Shown here piece by piece: positions 34,841 through 50,200 of a stretch of DNA of 64,000 nt (its first letter is position 1; each line of letters opens with the position of its first letter). This DNA is from Tomocerus qinae. Lineage: Eukaryota; Arthropoda; Collembola; Entomobryomorpha; Tomoceridae. The DNA is taken from assembly GCA_020055645.1 (NCBI GenBank), contig CM034550.1, positions 16,195,001-16,259,000 on the forward strand. Direction: 5' to 3'. The position numbers and the translations under genes are program-made. The notes under the pieces were generated by a model, which did not search any database, was not told the DNA's origin, and saw nothing but the letters and a program-made list of their open reading frames with translations.

Positions 34841-35265
34841 ATTGAAAACGAGTAGCACACATTTTTACATTGTCTTAACTGTAGATGCATACAAATTATG
34901 ATTAATTAAAACCTAAAACACATAATTCCATTAACCAAATGAGGTTATCATTACGAGTTGTATAAAACGCCAATAAGATATCACATCTTGGGCAAAGATT
35001 CATTACAGATAGTCTAGCTATTTTATTACAAAAGAATTGTAGTATAAAGTAAAAAGTTTTTGTATCGTAGATAGCAATATTTTTCCATCTACAACCTGAC
35101 CGATGAAGAATGAAATTCATTTCATTTTTTAAAACAAAGGTATAGTCTCCATTTTAGATTATTGTATCTCTCACAGGTGAGAGGAACATACCAGATCCAA
35201 ACTACTTATTTAAGTATTCTATTAACTATACAATAAAAATGCATTTACTGTGCAAAAAGTACAGA

Positions 35266-38200
35266 TTAGTATCTACTGTCAATTTTTTGTGTTGAATTCT
35301 TTGGCGGGAGTAATGTTTGAAGCCAATTCCAAATTGCGGAGCCTTCCATTGACTTTGGTTTCGGAATCGATTCGCAAGCGGGTTTGTGACAATTGGAATA
35401 TCCAGAATGACCAGGGCGGCGACGACCACTGCATAAAGCATCATTCACGACGGTATCACCAGAAACACACTCCACTATTACTTCTTGGATACCTGTCCAG
35501 GAAAAATATTTAAAATTTACAAACATCGTTTTCAAAAGTGTAGGAAATGTGAAAACAGTTCACCAACCTGGACCACAAGACACTGAACAGTCGGAAACAA
35601 TTTTCCGCCATTCGTAGAAGCTTCCTTCGATAGGTTGACCCCTCCCTGTTCCAGATATAGACGAGTACCTTCTATTACTTGCATCTGGAGCAGATGTATA
35701 ATCCGTATCATCCACAAAATGTAAATCAAAACTTCTTCCTTTGTTGTGCATTTTATCTTCTTTGTAATTAGTGTTAAGGTTAGTGTTGCTATTGCTGCTA
35801 CCAATAGAACGTGCATCATCAGTTTTGAAAGAGCGGGAGTTTGAGCTTGGACGAGAATATGGTAATAATTGAGCCTCTTCCGTAGGAATGGGAATTAGTC
35901 CATGACGGGCAAATTCACTTTGAGGGAAAATATCCGGCCCACTTCGAGAATTTATGGAAGGGTAATTTCCTATTCACATAATTTTGTGTTGCAATTTAAT
36001 AACAAAGTGATAAATAAAGTAGATCATGAATATTGGCAATAGTAGTTGATAAAATTATAAAATAAAAAAAGCTTTACCTGTTTTCATAGAAAATTGGTGT
36101 ACCAAGTGTTTTAGACTATTTTGATCTAAGGTTGATGGTGTGTGAAGTGGTTCCATAATATTGTATACAGCTTGTCTTTTCGCTCTCTGGAATAACGCCT
36201 CCAGTTTCCCCAATAATTTTGTGTTAATCCGATATATAGGGGTATCATCATTACCGAAGTCCTAAAAAATCCAAAATTAGACACTGACAATCGTGTCACT
36301 CCCTCTAAAATGCCCAATAAATTGCTACACCAAATTTTACTTACAAGGCACTTGCCCCCTAAGCAGTAAGCTTTTTTCTTAGGATCACCCCGCGAGCAAT
36401 CAGTTCCAGTCGGAAACCATCCTTCTTCACCATTCACCATGTAAAATCTATAAGGTACTGTGTTATCCTGGCATCCGATCCGACAAGGTCTATCTGGATC
36501 TTCTAAATTGGTTAAAACAGAAGAAAATTAATTTTCTAAATTATACATCAGAATGTCCATAATTTAAATATAGATTCAAACCTTTAGTAGCCGAAAGTTG
36601 CATGCCAATACCAGAAAGGCCTGTGATTTTGTCTGAATATTTACTGCATATTTTGGTAGCGTATTCAAATGGAGTTTGAAGTCTGGTACAGCCATTCATT
36701 TGAATCTGTGAAAAGAAAATTAACTCAAAGTTTTGATTTTAGTTATGGAATCAAAGATGCGATTTCTTTCACTGATTCTCACCGTGGCTTTGTCTGGTTT
36801 ACAAAGTCTGACGGATACAGCAAGTCCCGAACAATGGCTCTCTCCACTAGCACAATTTCTCTTGACCAATTGGAGACCTTTGGCAGGAGCCAAACATGCT
36901 AATTTGCATTCACTCTGAGTTTCCCAATTTGACCAACCAGCTTTAGAAGTTCGGTAGTTACTATTAAGACTGGTTGAGCTACTAGCAATATTTGAACCTG
37001 TACTGGCTCCCCCAAACCAACTCCTTGGAGTAACTTCGTTTGTACTCGTGAAGGAACATTCTTCATCCGCCAATCCGAAATAACTGAACGTACTGCAACT
37101 AAATTCTTGGCATTTTCCAGCAACACAGTAATAACTTGCAGAGTTAGTTTGTGAACTCATTTTACATGCAGTTCCATCTGGGAAACTCCAGCCTCGACTT
37201 CGAGAACCTCCGTTATCTGCAGTTTGGCACCAGACTGAACAAGCTCGCTCCGCTATAATTTTTACACCACATTATAAAATAAAATTGATATACACCACAA
37301 CAACTTAACACAGATTGACCTAAATTAATGTATTATTAATTAAAACAACTGCAACATAAAAATAAACCGACTTTAGCAATCGATTAAACATGCATGTATA
37401 TTTTGGAATTTACGGTCATTTGTGTTTGTCATGAACCCTCTCCCTGTCAATTCAGTATCAACACTGGCAGCGCGATTACATACTTCATTGGCATATTGTG
37501 TTATTGTTGTCCTAGGTCCACCGAGTGTGCATATCTATTGTATAAAATTGTATTATCTTATTTTCCTTCTTGAGTTACTGAAATTGATATCGAAGAGAAC
37601 CAAGATAACTTATACAATATTTAAGTGGGAAAACCTTGTTGGTAGAACATGTTTTATATCGTCGATCAGGTCCAGAACATTGAATACCCCCATTTTCAGG
37701 TCTGTAGATTACGGAAAATTAATGAATAAACAGGAAAATCAATACTAAGGTCCTCACAAAGTTTAGAAGAATTTCATACCTAGGACTATCACATCTGCGA
37801 GCAGCTAATCGAATTCCAGTAGATCCCATTGATAAGCCTCCTTCATTGGAATAAAGACAGGCTGAAGAACAATCTGTGAACAGAGACCATTTTCCCCATC
37901 CTCCATCTAATGCTTTCGGAGATAAGGAGGCAGCAGTTTCGCTCCCACCAACATGATTATTTCCATTGAAATCTTTAAAATTGGAATTTTGTTCGTAAGA
38001 GCTAATTGGAACTGATTTTTTATTTGCACATTTTCCTGCACGACACCACTAAAATACAAAAATAGGAAAACGTTATTTTTAAATATTATTACAATAGATC
38101 CGTAAGTTTGATAAGATTTCTTTTTAATCTTTTGTATACCTTATCAAGCCCACAAAAAGTCCCTTCAAGAGCAGGATGGGAAGTCCAGGTGTAATGCTCT

Positions 38201-41200
38201 TTTCGACAATGTAAATCTCTGCATACATCTTCCAGGGATTGTTGTTTTGCATGATAACTCCCTCGTCCGTATTTGAGAACACCTACACATCAGAAAATTA
38301 AAAACCTTGCAAATTGTATCAATATGCAAAAAGATAATTTTCTTTAAACGAAAAAAAATACATTGTCGATCAGCATCAAAACGTTCTCCAGGGAGTCTCC
38401 CATCTGCATCATGGTCAAGTCTGGTTTCCGACCTAGCTCTATCGAGTAGGCATTTTGATTGAGGTGAATCCATAAATACATCCAGATACCTTTTACTGCA
38501 AGAAGACCAGGTAATTTTCCCGGATCCTAAAGTAGGGCTCATAATGTGACTTGTAGGATCGCAATCATTATCTGCCTGAGGTCCATCATGTCTCATCCCT
38601 AGATTATGTCCAATTTCATGTGCAACAACATAGACAGATTCAAAGTGTCTTCCTTCATTGACAGTGCAACTGCTTGATCGTGTGCACATCCCAGAGACAG
38701 GAGCCAATCCTACAACTTGGTTGCTAATTTTCCCTGATGTGTGTATAACATAAAGATCCAATCCTGTTAAAATCAAAGCATGATCCCAGTGAAGAGGATC
38801 TGCATCGCTCAGAGGATTTTCTGTTCTTTGCCATTTGCAGAAATTGGTCAAAAATCGATCGATATCGTAAGGTCTTAACAATCCTGGAGGATCTGAGTCT
38901 AAAACTTCTAATCTTTTCAGCACAAATTCAACTTGATGTCCTAAAGATGGATCTTGGTATAATAACTGGACTGCATTGATCATCGCTAGAACAATACGGG
39001 TCACTTCTCCTTGTGTATCTTCTGGAAAATTAGATTGCATATGTTTGTACAAGTCTTTGTCTACAAAAACTGCAGTTTCTATTGTAATTGTTGAAGGACT
39101 GTTGCTGATGTCTTTTGCTGTCCCACCAATATTATTAGTATCATATCGGCTTCGTTTTTCTTTCATTTCCGACAGCATAAAATCTGAATCTAGCGAGGAT
39201 TTCCAATTTGGTCCAAAGAAATTCTCTTCCGTGCGTCCTTTTCGATTAAATTTATTCCCGTTGTCAATCATACTAGAAGCTGAATAATTTTTAGGGCCAT
39301 AATTCGATTGCGAAGGATATGCTAAAACCTCTTCCCGGTTTTCGAACCAATCAGCACTGTTTCTCGGTCTCGTCTCTACTTCTCGTTTCTTATTATCAAT
39401 GTACGGAGACGACGCCGTGTAAAATGGTAATGCTCTAGCTACAGGATCAACTTCGGAAGAACTAACAGAAGAAGATTCATAAATCAAAAGTCCTTTTTGC
39501 CAATTATAATTCGCATCTGAACTTGCAGTATCATATTCATCATCTTCTTCTCCTCTCTGGTTGTACGTAGCTCTCTCGGTGGATCTGTATTTCCAAGATG
39601 ATCTTGTAGGTGACATTGTACTACGATGCTGGAGCCAGTACGAATCTGGTGCAATACTCAATGGTAAGTATTCATGTGGGCTACGCCGGTTCCTGTTACG
39701 TCGATGATGACGGACGACACTTTTTTGATGTGTACTATATTTTTTGGGCTGGTCCATTCCATTGTTGACAGAATAATGGTGAAGTTGATCATCAACTTTG
39801 TCACTGAAACTACTGCCTTTTAGATCGTGGGAGCAAGTTGATTCTTCTGCATAGTCATTCAGGTATGAGTTTTTGCTAGAGTCGGACGAGCTTGAGGGAT
39901 TGGCTTCATCTCTTGTCATGCTATTCCTATGCTTATTTACGTTCGTGTGACCATTGTCCCTTTTCCATAAAAAATGGTGGTTTTTGTGTGCGAGTTTGCC
40001 ATTGGCGTGCAACCGGTCAGGCACTGGGTGAATGACATAATGTTCCTGTTCTGAATTACCATCTCTAGAGAGGATGATCCCTTGCTGAAATAATAAACAT
40101 TTAAATATATCATTATCTTACTCAAATAAAATCTCCCACATTAATTTTTGCAATGTCAATTGCGCTGTTATTTAGTTCACTGGGCATGATAATCGAAAAC
40201 TATATCTACATTTAATTTTCATGTGTATATAAATAATTAAGAAATAGTTAAATTCGTGGATGGTAGCTAGTTTATGAATATGCACGAAATGATCTAAGAT
40301 AAATATAATATTTGCATTGCTGCTGTATCGCATTCGTTAAAAGAACGATCAGGAAAATCAGGATATTTAACGATGTAGATCGCATGATCGCACATACTGC
40401 ATTAAATTGCATTTTAACGGTGTTTTCTTACTGCTGATAGCGTTTTTCAAAGGATATAAATATTTTTGTGTTTTTGTTCCGTATATATCCCGTTGAACTC
40501 TTATATTTAGAGTATGAATAAATACATTGCAGATACATTTGCATACATGGGTGGTAAAAAATCCTTCTGTACTCTTCCTGATTGAATACTGTTTCTAAAA
40601 ATTAGAATGTATTGTTTCCAATTTAAAACCATAATTTTCTCAGCATTTGTACTTTGGGCATTGCGAAAGGATATTATGTAACTAACACACGCATCGAAGC
40701 AGGAAACGTGGGATTTACTACAAGATAGTCTCTATTTTCAGATTTCATTGCATTTTTATTGCATTTGCAGATTGAAATACATGATTTTAACTATGTTCAA
40801 TGATATTTAACGTGAGGAGACTAACCTTAGGCAAATAGATGTCTTATTTGGATTATGTGATAAAATAATTCAACGTTATAATAGGATGTAGGAAAGTAAA
40901 ATGTTGAGTGAGTAAATATCATGTTAAGATTGTTGTTAAACGATGTATACTGTAACTGCAGGCAAAAGTTAAACCTTGCAAAGACAAAAGTAACAATTGT
41001 TTACTAACAAACTTTTATTTTATTACAGGACAAGTGAAATTGCCCAAGGCATACGGACATGAAGTGCTAAGAATCAAACCTTGCCTTAAGTAGTAAATGT
41101 GTGATTATTAATTATGATCTAAAACAATAGCCTTACTCACAGTTAATAGTGAATTTAGTTTTAATAGCTTGTAAATTAATTTTCTTACGACACACACAAA

Positions 41201-44200
41201 GTTCCTATTAGAGTTGTGACTTTAACAATAAGTGTGAACGTGTGTAATTATTTTCTTGTAGGCATGTGCTTTGTAAAAAGAGGTTGATGCAATATTATGT
41301 TCCGATAAGATGAATCTATGTAGACTTGATGTACCTATGTATGTATAACTATTGCATAATTATTGAGATAAAGAACATAGTATCCGATAACTGTTCATAA
41401 TGAACTTGGGTGTGTGCAATAATAATTTACAATACTAAAATACACTACTACGATGATAATAATATATTTCAATGGCATTGTTTCGTCAATGGCTCACGAA
41501 GATTTAATGAGTAGAAAGAAAAAATCAAAAGTGGTTTGGCTCTAACGTGTTTCAATGTGGTAATGGTAAATTGTTAGCCAATTAGGCAGGGATTAAGGAG
41601 AGATGTAATTAGAAATAGATTGTTGTAGCTATTAGACTTACCAAACCTCCGCAGAGACTCAGGGCGACAGGGCCAGATGAAACACGGTTTGTTTCTTCAT
41701 CTGAGGATGTTGTCTCAGAATGATTTGCAGGATTTCCCTCCGTGAGGTAATTGTACGCAGTGCCTTGATAGAAACAAGGTAATTTCTTTTTGACATGATG
41801 CTCTGGTAATATCTCACTGCGATTTTCATGTCGAAATAAGTGAACGAAATCTGGATCAAGTAATTTTAAATTGGGGCGCACAGTCAGATCAAATTTTCTG
41901 CCAAGTCCATCGATTTGTATGAATTTCTCTGGCAACTTATCTTCAGAGTCTGACCTCGAAACTATATCTTCTTGCCATTTTGATAACGACAGCGATGGTG
42001 ATGGAGATGGGACTGCTGACGGCGTAGACCTTTTCCCTCGTGCTTTACGGTGGAAAATTTGTGGGCTAATTATGTCAAAATTTGGCACTAAAAATCACAA
42101 ATACAAAGATATTAATTATTACATTTGTAGTAATTGTTATTACAGATCAAATCACTATTTGTGTAGTTTATCTACATTGCAGTATTATATTAGTGTAATT
42201 TTGCCATAAAAGTGTTTATCAACAATTATCCCATTAAGAATGACCTACAGAAGTGCATTTTGCATTCTTCTATCAATTCTACCATTGTAAGAAAACATTT
42301 TTAAGCCTAAATTGATGCTCTTCGCCAGTGAATGAACGTAAATGAGAATTAGACAATACTGTTTCATAATATTGTTTACAGGATACAATAAAAAATATCG
42401 TTAACACCAGTACTAAGTACTATTGATTTATTCTTATGCCTATAGCATTTGTTATACCTATTTTGTCGAATATTGAGTTGTAGTTGGACAGGGGAATCAC
42501 AATAATATTTACAATTTATTTACGCATAAAGGTATGCCGATGATGTGATAGATAGAGATAGGAAAGGAGTGTTTAATGCAGGACGATATATTTTAGGGGA
42601 ATCGTCCTAATGGCCAATTCTTTGATTCTATATGCTAGAATGAATTTCGTGAACCGTATCTGATTACGCTTGGACACGCTTACAGTTTGATGCAGTTTAG
42701 CTTTACGCAACATCCTTGTCTCGTCTACAATAATGAAAAGCAGACTGTACATGTAGTTCAATGATGCTATAGAGTCTATTAATACTACTATAATGTTGCA
42801 ACCGTCATTTATAATTGTAGGACATCCATCCACAAAAGAATAGCGCACGAAACAGTATAATATATCCATTTCATATGCATCGCTGTTAGTATTCAAATAA
42901 TATTCTTTAGCTTTATTTATGGCTAAATGACAATATCTGGACCACCATAAAAATAATGCTTAATGCTATTACTAAACAAATAGTCGAAATAGTTGCAGGA
43001 TGAATTGTTTGGTGGAATCACTAGAGAAGAGATAACATACAATATTATATATTGATTATTTTTCTTTTCATAGTTATGTGAGCTATGTAATACAAATTGC
43101 ACCTATAAATTATCCTTTGCCGATTTTGTATTTTATTTGCCCTATATATTTAAAGACACGGGAGTATCGAAAATATATTTTCATAGAATCTGAGTTTTAA
43201 TGTTGCAAATTCTGTAATTAATTTGCAATATGCCTGTTTGATGAATTTCAGTATCGTTAATGAATCATTATACGTAAATTGTTCAGGTAATTCATGCTGA
43301 ATGTGATATTTAACTAAAACGTAATACATAGAATCTGATTTAATTGCCTAGAATGTTCTAATTACAACTTTTAAAGGTTTAGAAATCATTTTCATCATTC
43401 TGTGCTTTATTCTATCATTCCTTGATTCTCTGTTGTGGTGCGTAAGTGCTATTTGATACCTATAATTTTTACTTTTCTAAAGAATTTTTACTGTGTTTAA
43501 ACTTTGGCTTAAGTAATAATAGAAACTATAGTACTTAAATCTTGCCTAATACTAATTCAGGGTCATTTACAATTATTCCAGGTCAATCATTGCTACGAAC
43601 GTGTCTATTGTATAGCTGCTATTTTATTACGTGATACATTGGTTTACCTTCGCCTTCTTTTCTTTTGAAGTCAGACGCAGATTTTCTACAGAAAGATAAA
43701 CGTGCACGGTATCATTGTTTCTGTTACAATACTTTGTACGTCCACATCTAAGGATTAAATGTACAATCAACTATTTAGGTACCAAAATGTTTCGCGTTTT
43801 AAATGCATTTAAATATTAGTTGAGGATTTTTTGCAACAGTTAAAGCTAATAGCATTTTAGTAATTATGGTACACGCTGTAAGTGCTACTTCTCTTTGTTT
43901 CATTTTTGTAAATTGTTCTTATCTGTTATGTTAATTTCATTGTATTATTTAGTTCTTAAGATATCTCGCATGTAAATGTAGACACACACGAAGCATATAC
44001 CCTTAACATATTCTATGTAGGATATCATGCATAAAACTTGTATTTATTAATCCACTACCGCAATAATTTACAAGAGTGAGTGGATACACCATTGTAATTA
44101 GTAATTAGTCAAATCTAAATAGGCAATGAGTATAAGTACTACAAGGGAACAAAAAAATACTTAAATATTTGTTGTTTATGCCTTTTGTGGTATATTCAAG

Positions 44201-47200
44201 TAGGTAATTAGAAATCAGCTGACATGATGCATGGTTCCTTATTTCCTAATTACCATTTTCTACAATTAAAAAGATTTTTATGTGCGTTTCTTCCTTTTTA
44301 TCAATTTTAACTATCTTCCGACTACATAGAGTGATAAATCTTGAAATGGCTACTGAATTTGTTGGCTTATGAATCATCACAATGCGTTCTTTATCTAATT
44401 GTGCGTGAGAACTGTCTATTTTGTGCAAGTTAAAAGATATAATTATGTCGAGAGAGAGGAACTACAAAATGTAAACAATGCCTTTATTGAATATTGACGT
44501 ATCTTATACAAGAAGTTTCATTACGGACAGGTGAAGGTGTGCAGGGTTTGAATTAAGTCAGGGGAGGATGCACTACCGTGTCATGAAACTAATCGTAATC
44601 GATCCAAGGGCAATGTCACAAAAGATTTTTTTAGACAAAAGCTAAAATCATGCAGTAGGCTAATGAGAAGTTATTTGGATCCCAGTTATCTTTTCCAACA
44701 TCCTCCTGAATTGGATAGTTAAGAATTTTAATGATAATGATTATTACAGCTCATGATTGTTATTTGTTATGTACTCTATTTGTGTTTGCAATTAGAGGAG
44801 GGAATTAATCGTGACAAAATACTTGCATGACGAAGGACGAATTTGTACCGCTCCAAATTCCAAATACTAAAAAATTATAATGAGTTTGCCCACTTTGTAT
44901 GTGCATGTATTTCACCCTTTCCTTGGCACCGTACACTGTAAAAATTATGCCGACTCCCTTCAAACAGTATATTAATGCAAATCTATGGCATACATAGCAA
45001 ATGTGTTAAATCTAGAACTATTTTACGCTTCTCGTCATCTTCTTCACTACAAGAGATGATCATTCAGATTACTTTTATGTAACAGTTACAGATGAAATAC
45101 TTAAAGAACTGCACTAATCCTAAACTCACGCAGAGTACCATAATGGCATGTCATTATAATTATTATTACCCATCTTACAGTACAATAACAATGCAGTTGG
45201 AGTTTTCTGATCTTATAACAGAGTCTGTCTATTAAATTCTTAAAAAATAATACTCGATTTTTACAAATTGTGTCAAATCTTTTAAATAAATCAGAAATAG
45301 TTCGACTAAATTCATTTTACATGACAAATTGGAAATGCGAAAATTGTGTACCTATATTTGTATGTACATTAAAATTACCTTTGGTTTGATGCGGACTCCC
45401 AAATATGGTATGACGTTCAGCTTCTGTCAGCTCATCTCGTATACTCTGCAAAAATAAAATGTCCATTAAGTTTACAAGTCATTGTGAAGGAGCCGTTAGT
45501 GCTAACCTAACGTTGTTTTATTCAAGATAATTAAAGTTTGTAAGCATTTAGGTAATTCACATTTATGAAAGTAGATAGTAAACTCCTTGATGACAGAACA
45601 GAAACAGCATCATTTTATGTTCACGCATTACAAGAACTGCCATTAATTTCATTCTACCTTCGTGGTAGCCAACAGATATTGTTATAGTAGCTTATAGTGT
45701 CTACTGACTGTATGTACATCTATATTAAACATATTAAGTAGTAACTCTGTATTTAATTCACGCGTGCGAGGGAATGTGGTACGTAAATATGTAGTGTCTG
45801 TGCTATAGCGTTGAAGTAGTGACCGACCGGCCTGAAAATCCAACCGACCATTCCAAAGGTCGACCCTAAAACCAAATAACGCTGATAATCGTCTACCTGA
45901 TCATGACTGTATTATTCTGACGATAACCCACACACAACTAACAATTATACACAACTATATCTACTAAATCTACCATGAGAGTATTTAGCAAAAAATTAAT
46001 ACAGAGAAATAAAACACTGTTTCTTTCACCTGCATTTTCATGAAATACTACCAACCACATTCTACATTATAGAAGATTAGAAAAACAAAATAAAAGCTAC
46101 ATCATTCTAACAAAATTCGTCTAATTAACTTAAATTTTGGGTTTGACTACCTGAAAAATCTATCTATATCTCTACGTCTTTGCTTGAAAAATCTACATTA
46201 TATTAAGTCATAATATAAATAACTTATTTAATTTAAAATAGAAACGTAGAAGTTAGACAAAAAAATATTTCGTGAGGACTATTGTTCACTCACTTTCCGC
46301 ATTAGTACAATCAAATCAAAGATCAACTAATTATAGGTAAGTATTCTCTAAATGCTTTAAGGCAATTGTTTACACTTTTTACTCCAATCCTCATAATGAA
46401 CAAAGGTATAGGGAGATATATATAGATGAGTTCTTATACTGAGCTTCGTACCAATTCGCTCTATGTACTCCATAAGAAACTAGTTTTATAGATCATTGTA
46501 CCTCGTTCTTAAAAAGAGTCTTACATTGCTAATAAAGGTTAAGTAATTTTTTATGATGATATTTTAGTACTGATAAGTTGTAGGTGTGTATTTAAACGTA
46601 TTTATACTTTTTAGATAGTATAAGTAAGAATATAAATGCCTATTACTATCTCTATATCGGATCACTTGGCTTTGCTTCTATAAAGTAATATGAGTTTCAT
46701 GTTTCATTACAAACTTCATGTACTTATTGTTGTACACACACAAACAAGTCTATTATAAAGACATAAATTAGGTATAGTTACTATGTACTTAATAAAATAA
46801 ACAGCACGTAATGTAAACTATCGATTACATGGCTATCCGCTGTGTACAGGGAGATTCTAATCAATAATTCGTATTTCCTATTACAAAAAGTTTCTTTTTA
46901 ACTTGCGACTATACTCATTACTGAATACTTCAAATTCTATACTAATTACAACTACAGTAGTGCACAGTTTAATTTAGGTAAACCCTTTAGCATGCCAAAA
47001 TAAAGGTTTACGTCATAATATCATGGTCATGACTAATAATTATGATTTATATGTAATCCAACCTACGGCTAGGAAATAATATCATACATTTTCTTTCAAT
47101 ATTAACAATTAGTATTTTTTGTTAAAGATCCAACAAAACTAATTAAAAATGGTATACATGTATAGTACAGTAAATACAATTTGCTACTCTGTAATTCATA

Positions 47201-50200
47201 ATTCATTGTTTTCTTAATAGTTATAAAATTCACCTCATTATAGCGCAGTAAACTAAATTACATAGCTGGGGCTGCTATTAGTGTTTTGTTTTTAATTATC
47301 ACAAAGAAAATGCAGAGTTCAGTTATTGTTCTGTTAGTTTCCGTACTCTACTCTCTACAAAAGGTAGACTTAGATTGTTTCAGATTACAAACATTTTATA
47401 TAATTTGTAATGCATAACTATATAGGCTACAGACTCTGTATACAGGAAGTTACTTACCTACTCCACTGACTGACGACAAGATGAAAAACTACTAAACTAC
47501 CTACTCATATCGGACACTCATAAACCACTTAATCTTATACGTCATCGAAGAATTTATGTGCATGCTAATTACATATGCACAGATTATAACGATAAGATAC
47601 CTACAGCTACTACACGCAGTAGATAAATCTCCGCGAGGATAGAAATTGTAGAAATCACAATTTATTTTTATATCCTACATCTGTACGTGAAGTTAATGTA
47701 GAGACTTTTAACTAGGACTTGGCCATACACGAAATATCTTTGTATCTGTTTAAGTAATACATAATCGGGTAGATTGAAGTCAAAAAGTCTATTTTGAATT
47801 TTAATTTAGATGAAATGTTAATGAAATTACTCCACTTGTAAATTTTTAGCGATTGCAAATATTACATTACCTAATATTATATTGTAGATACAGTTTAATC
47901 TTTCTGCAAATATGCATGATTTGGATAATATAGTGCATAGAGAAAAATACAGGGTGATATTTGATTTCAGTTCTATAAACCAATAAACGTTAATCAGTAA
48001 ATGACGACAAGGAATCAGCAATCTGTAACTAATCGCTTTTTGAAAATTTGTAAAAAACTGCTCACACTGTTAAAGGAAAGAAATGCTACGCAATTAATAT
48101 GGTTAAAACGGAAACGGTAACAAAACGTTATCTACCTATCTATTAAATGAATTTTTAGATCTGTTTGCATAAGTAGGTAGAATTGTAGAGTATAAACTAT
48201 ATTCAGCATTGACTTCCAAGAATATTTTATCTCGTACATTATACTGTTACTATATAATACAACTTAATAATCTTAAGAAACTTGTTTTGTCTTTTTGTAA
48301 GTTCTAGTCAGGTAACTGAACTCTTATTCAAACCACAAAGTTTTTGTTAGCGTTATGTTCTTTCTACTCAGAGGAATTTGGTGCTTTAATCAGTCTAAGG
48401 AGAAGAAAATACAGATTGCTACAGAATTATAGTTGTATGACATGGGAAGGTATTGGTATTTACTGGAAAATCAGATACAAGATAAAATTTTATCTCTTAA
48501 ATTCAACTTCTAACTGCGCTACTCGTCTTCAAAATGGCAGTGATACAGAATCAAATGAAAGTACAATACAAAAAGTCCTATTAAACTTAGTGTAGGAAAT
48601 AAAGAAAATGTAGTAAGGAGTTTTTTCTATAAAATGTGGATTTCTCTGAACATATTTCCAATACTCATAATTAGCCAGGAAGAAAAATGCAGAAATTTAT
48701 AAAAATTATGCGACCGAATTTTCCAGATTGATTTGTAGTTGAGAAATACAAAAATAATTATGAATCTAAATCTGTCAGTTTTTTTATCATTATTTTTAGG
48801 GAGTGTCTTTAGAGTTTCATAAGCCATTAAAGATATTTAAAATCTAATTTAAAGAGTCTGAGTAAAGAGTAAACCTGAAGAAAATTGTGTTCAAATACCT
48901 TTTCCAGAAAACAATAATTCTTAATGTAGATAATAAAAGATGAAAATTAAGGGCCGAGTGTTTATCTATTTGATCGGATTAAAAGAAGTTCTCGTAGTCA
49001 TTATAGGTTGGGGAGTCCTCTTAACTTGCTTACACGTACCTTAGCTGTCAAAATGATAAGTATCATCTGATGTAATTATCACTTTGGCAGATTAAGTGAT
49101 TCTCTATGCTTTAGACGCTAAGTGGGAACAGGTTTGGCAGAGTTGATGAATATGAGTCGATGTGCACATTAAACTCAATTGCATCCTATTAGATACCTAC
49201 CTACTATGTATATTACAGTTTAATGGCAATAACACATGCCAACATAGGTAATCTACTTTTCAGTTGGTATTACACATTCTGTCCTAAAATGTTCCCTAGT
49301 ATTTAGCTTGCAATTAGCGGTTTCTTTTTCCGTTGAATTGGTTAAAATTGGAATGGAATGGTATGTGGGCGCTGTAATAACTATGTTTCTGCCATTTCAA
49401 ATGAAAGTGAGTTTATGTAATAATAAGAAACTGCCAGATTCTATACGTATTAATCAATTGTATGCGTTTCGTTACTACTAATACACATTGTCTATATTAA
49501 GAACGTATTACACACACAGTAGCTACTAATTGTAGTTCATTATGAGGTTTACCTTTATATTTCAACACGAGGTATTATGTTTCCGACTAATTTTTTGTTA
49601 AATCATTCACAACTCTGTAATTTATATTTTCCATCTGCGCTTTTTGCCATTTTGTGGTGTGATCTGTCAGAGAGAACAAACTGCTAACACCTCGGTCAAA
49701 CCCCAGTAGGCAATTGTAAATATGGAGATAGAGAAATAAATATCGCAGTTAGCAATTACACATATACCACAATAATGCACTACGCACAAACCATAACATT
49801 TTGTGTACGTGCTAATTTTCTATCTACACAGAATTCCAATGCTCTGTAATCCACTAAGATACATTAAGATTACCGTCTAAAATTATATACAATTATAGAA
49901 GCAAATAAATAGCGTGTCTCAATTTTCATACTGTATTCTACACTAATTGCAATTTTCAATAAATATGTACCTACCTACTGACTTTTGACTTGTATTGTAT
50001 GTGCAATAATGATATAAACATTTTAGGATTGACAGAAGGAGACGAAAAATGTTACTTACAATAATTTTAATTGTATATGAAAGTTAAATTTCTTTAACGC
50101 TACCTAAAGGCTGGGAAATCTTTTGTTTTGGTTTAATTTTAGGAAGAATTAAGATTCAAGCAGTGAACTTGATATAAAATAATTTAGCGTTAATTATCTA

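Larger units (their letters stand above)
34522..35265. other. Convergent 3' flanks of the orphan membrane protein and ADAMTS genes
   Basis: A 744-bp gap holding both 3' UTRs. AATAAA at 34740-34745 (+) and TTTATT at 34835-34840 (AATAAA on the minus strand) lie close together, so the two transcripts may nearly meet or overlap. No gene is seen. Confidence 0.5.

Noticed and set aside
35266-37160. Multiple short plus-strand and alternative-frame ORFs over the ADAMTS 3' exons
   Set aside because: They are shadows of verified ADAMTS exons; only the chosen frames preserve thrombospondin repeat Cys/Trp patterns and phase.
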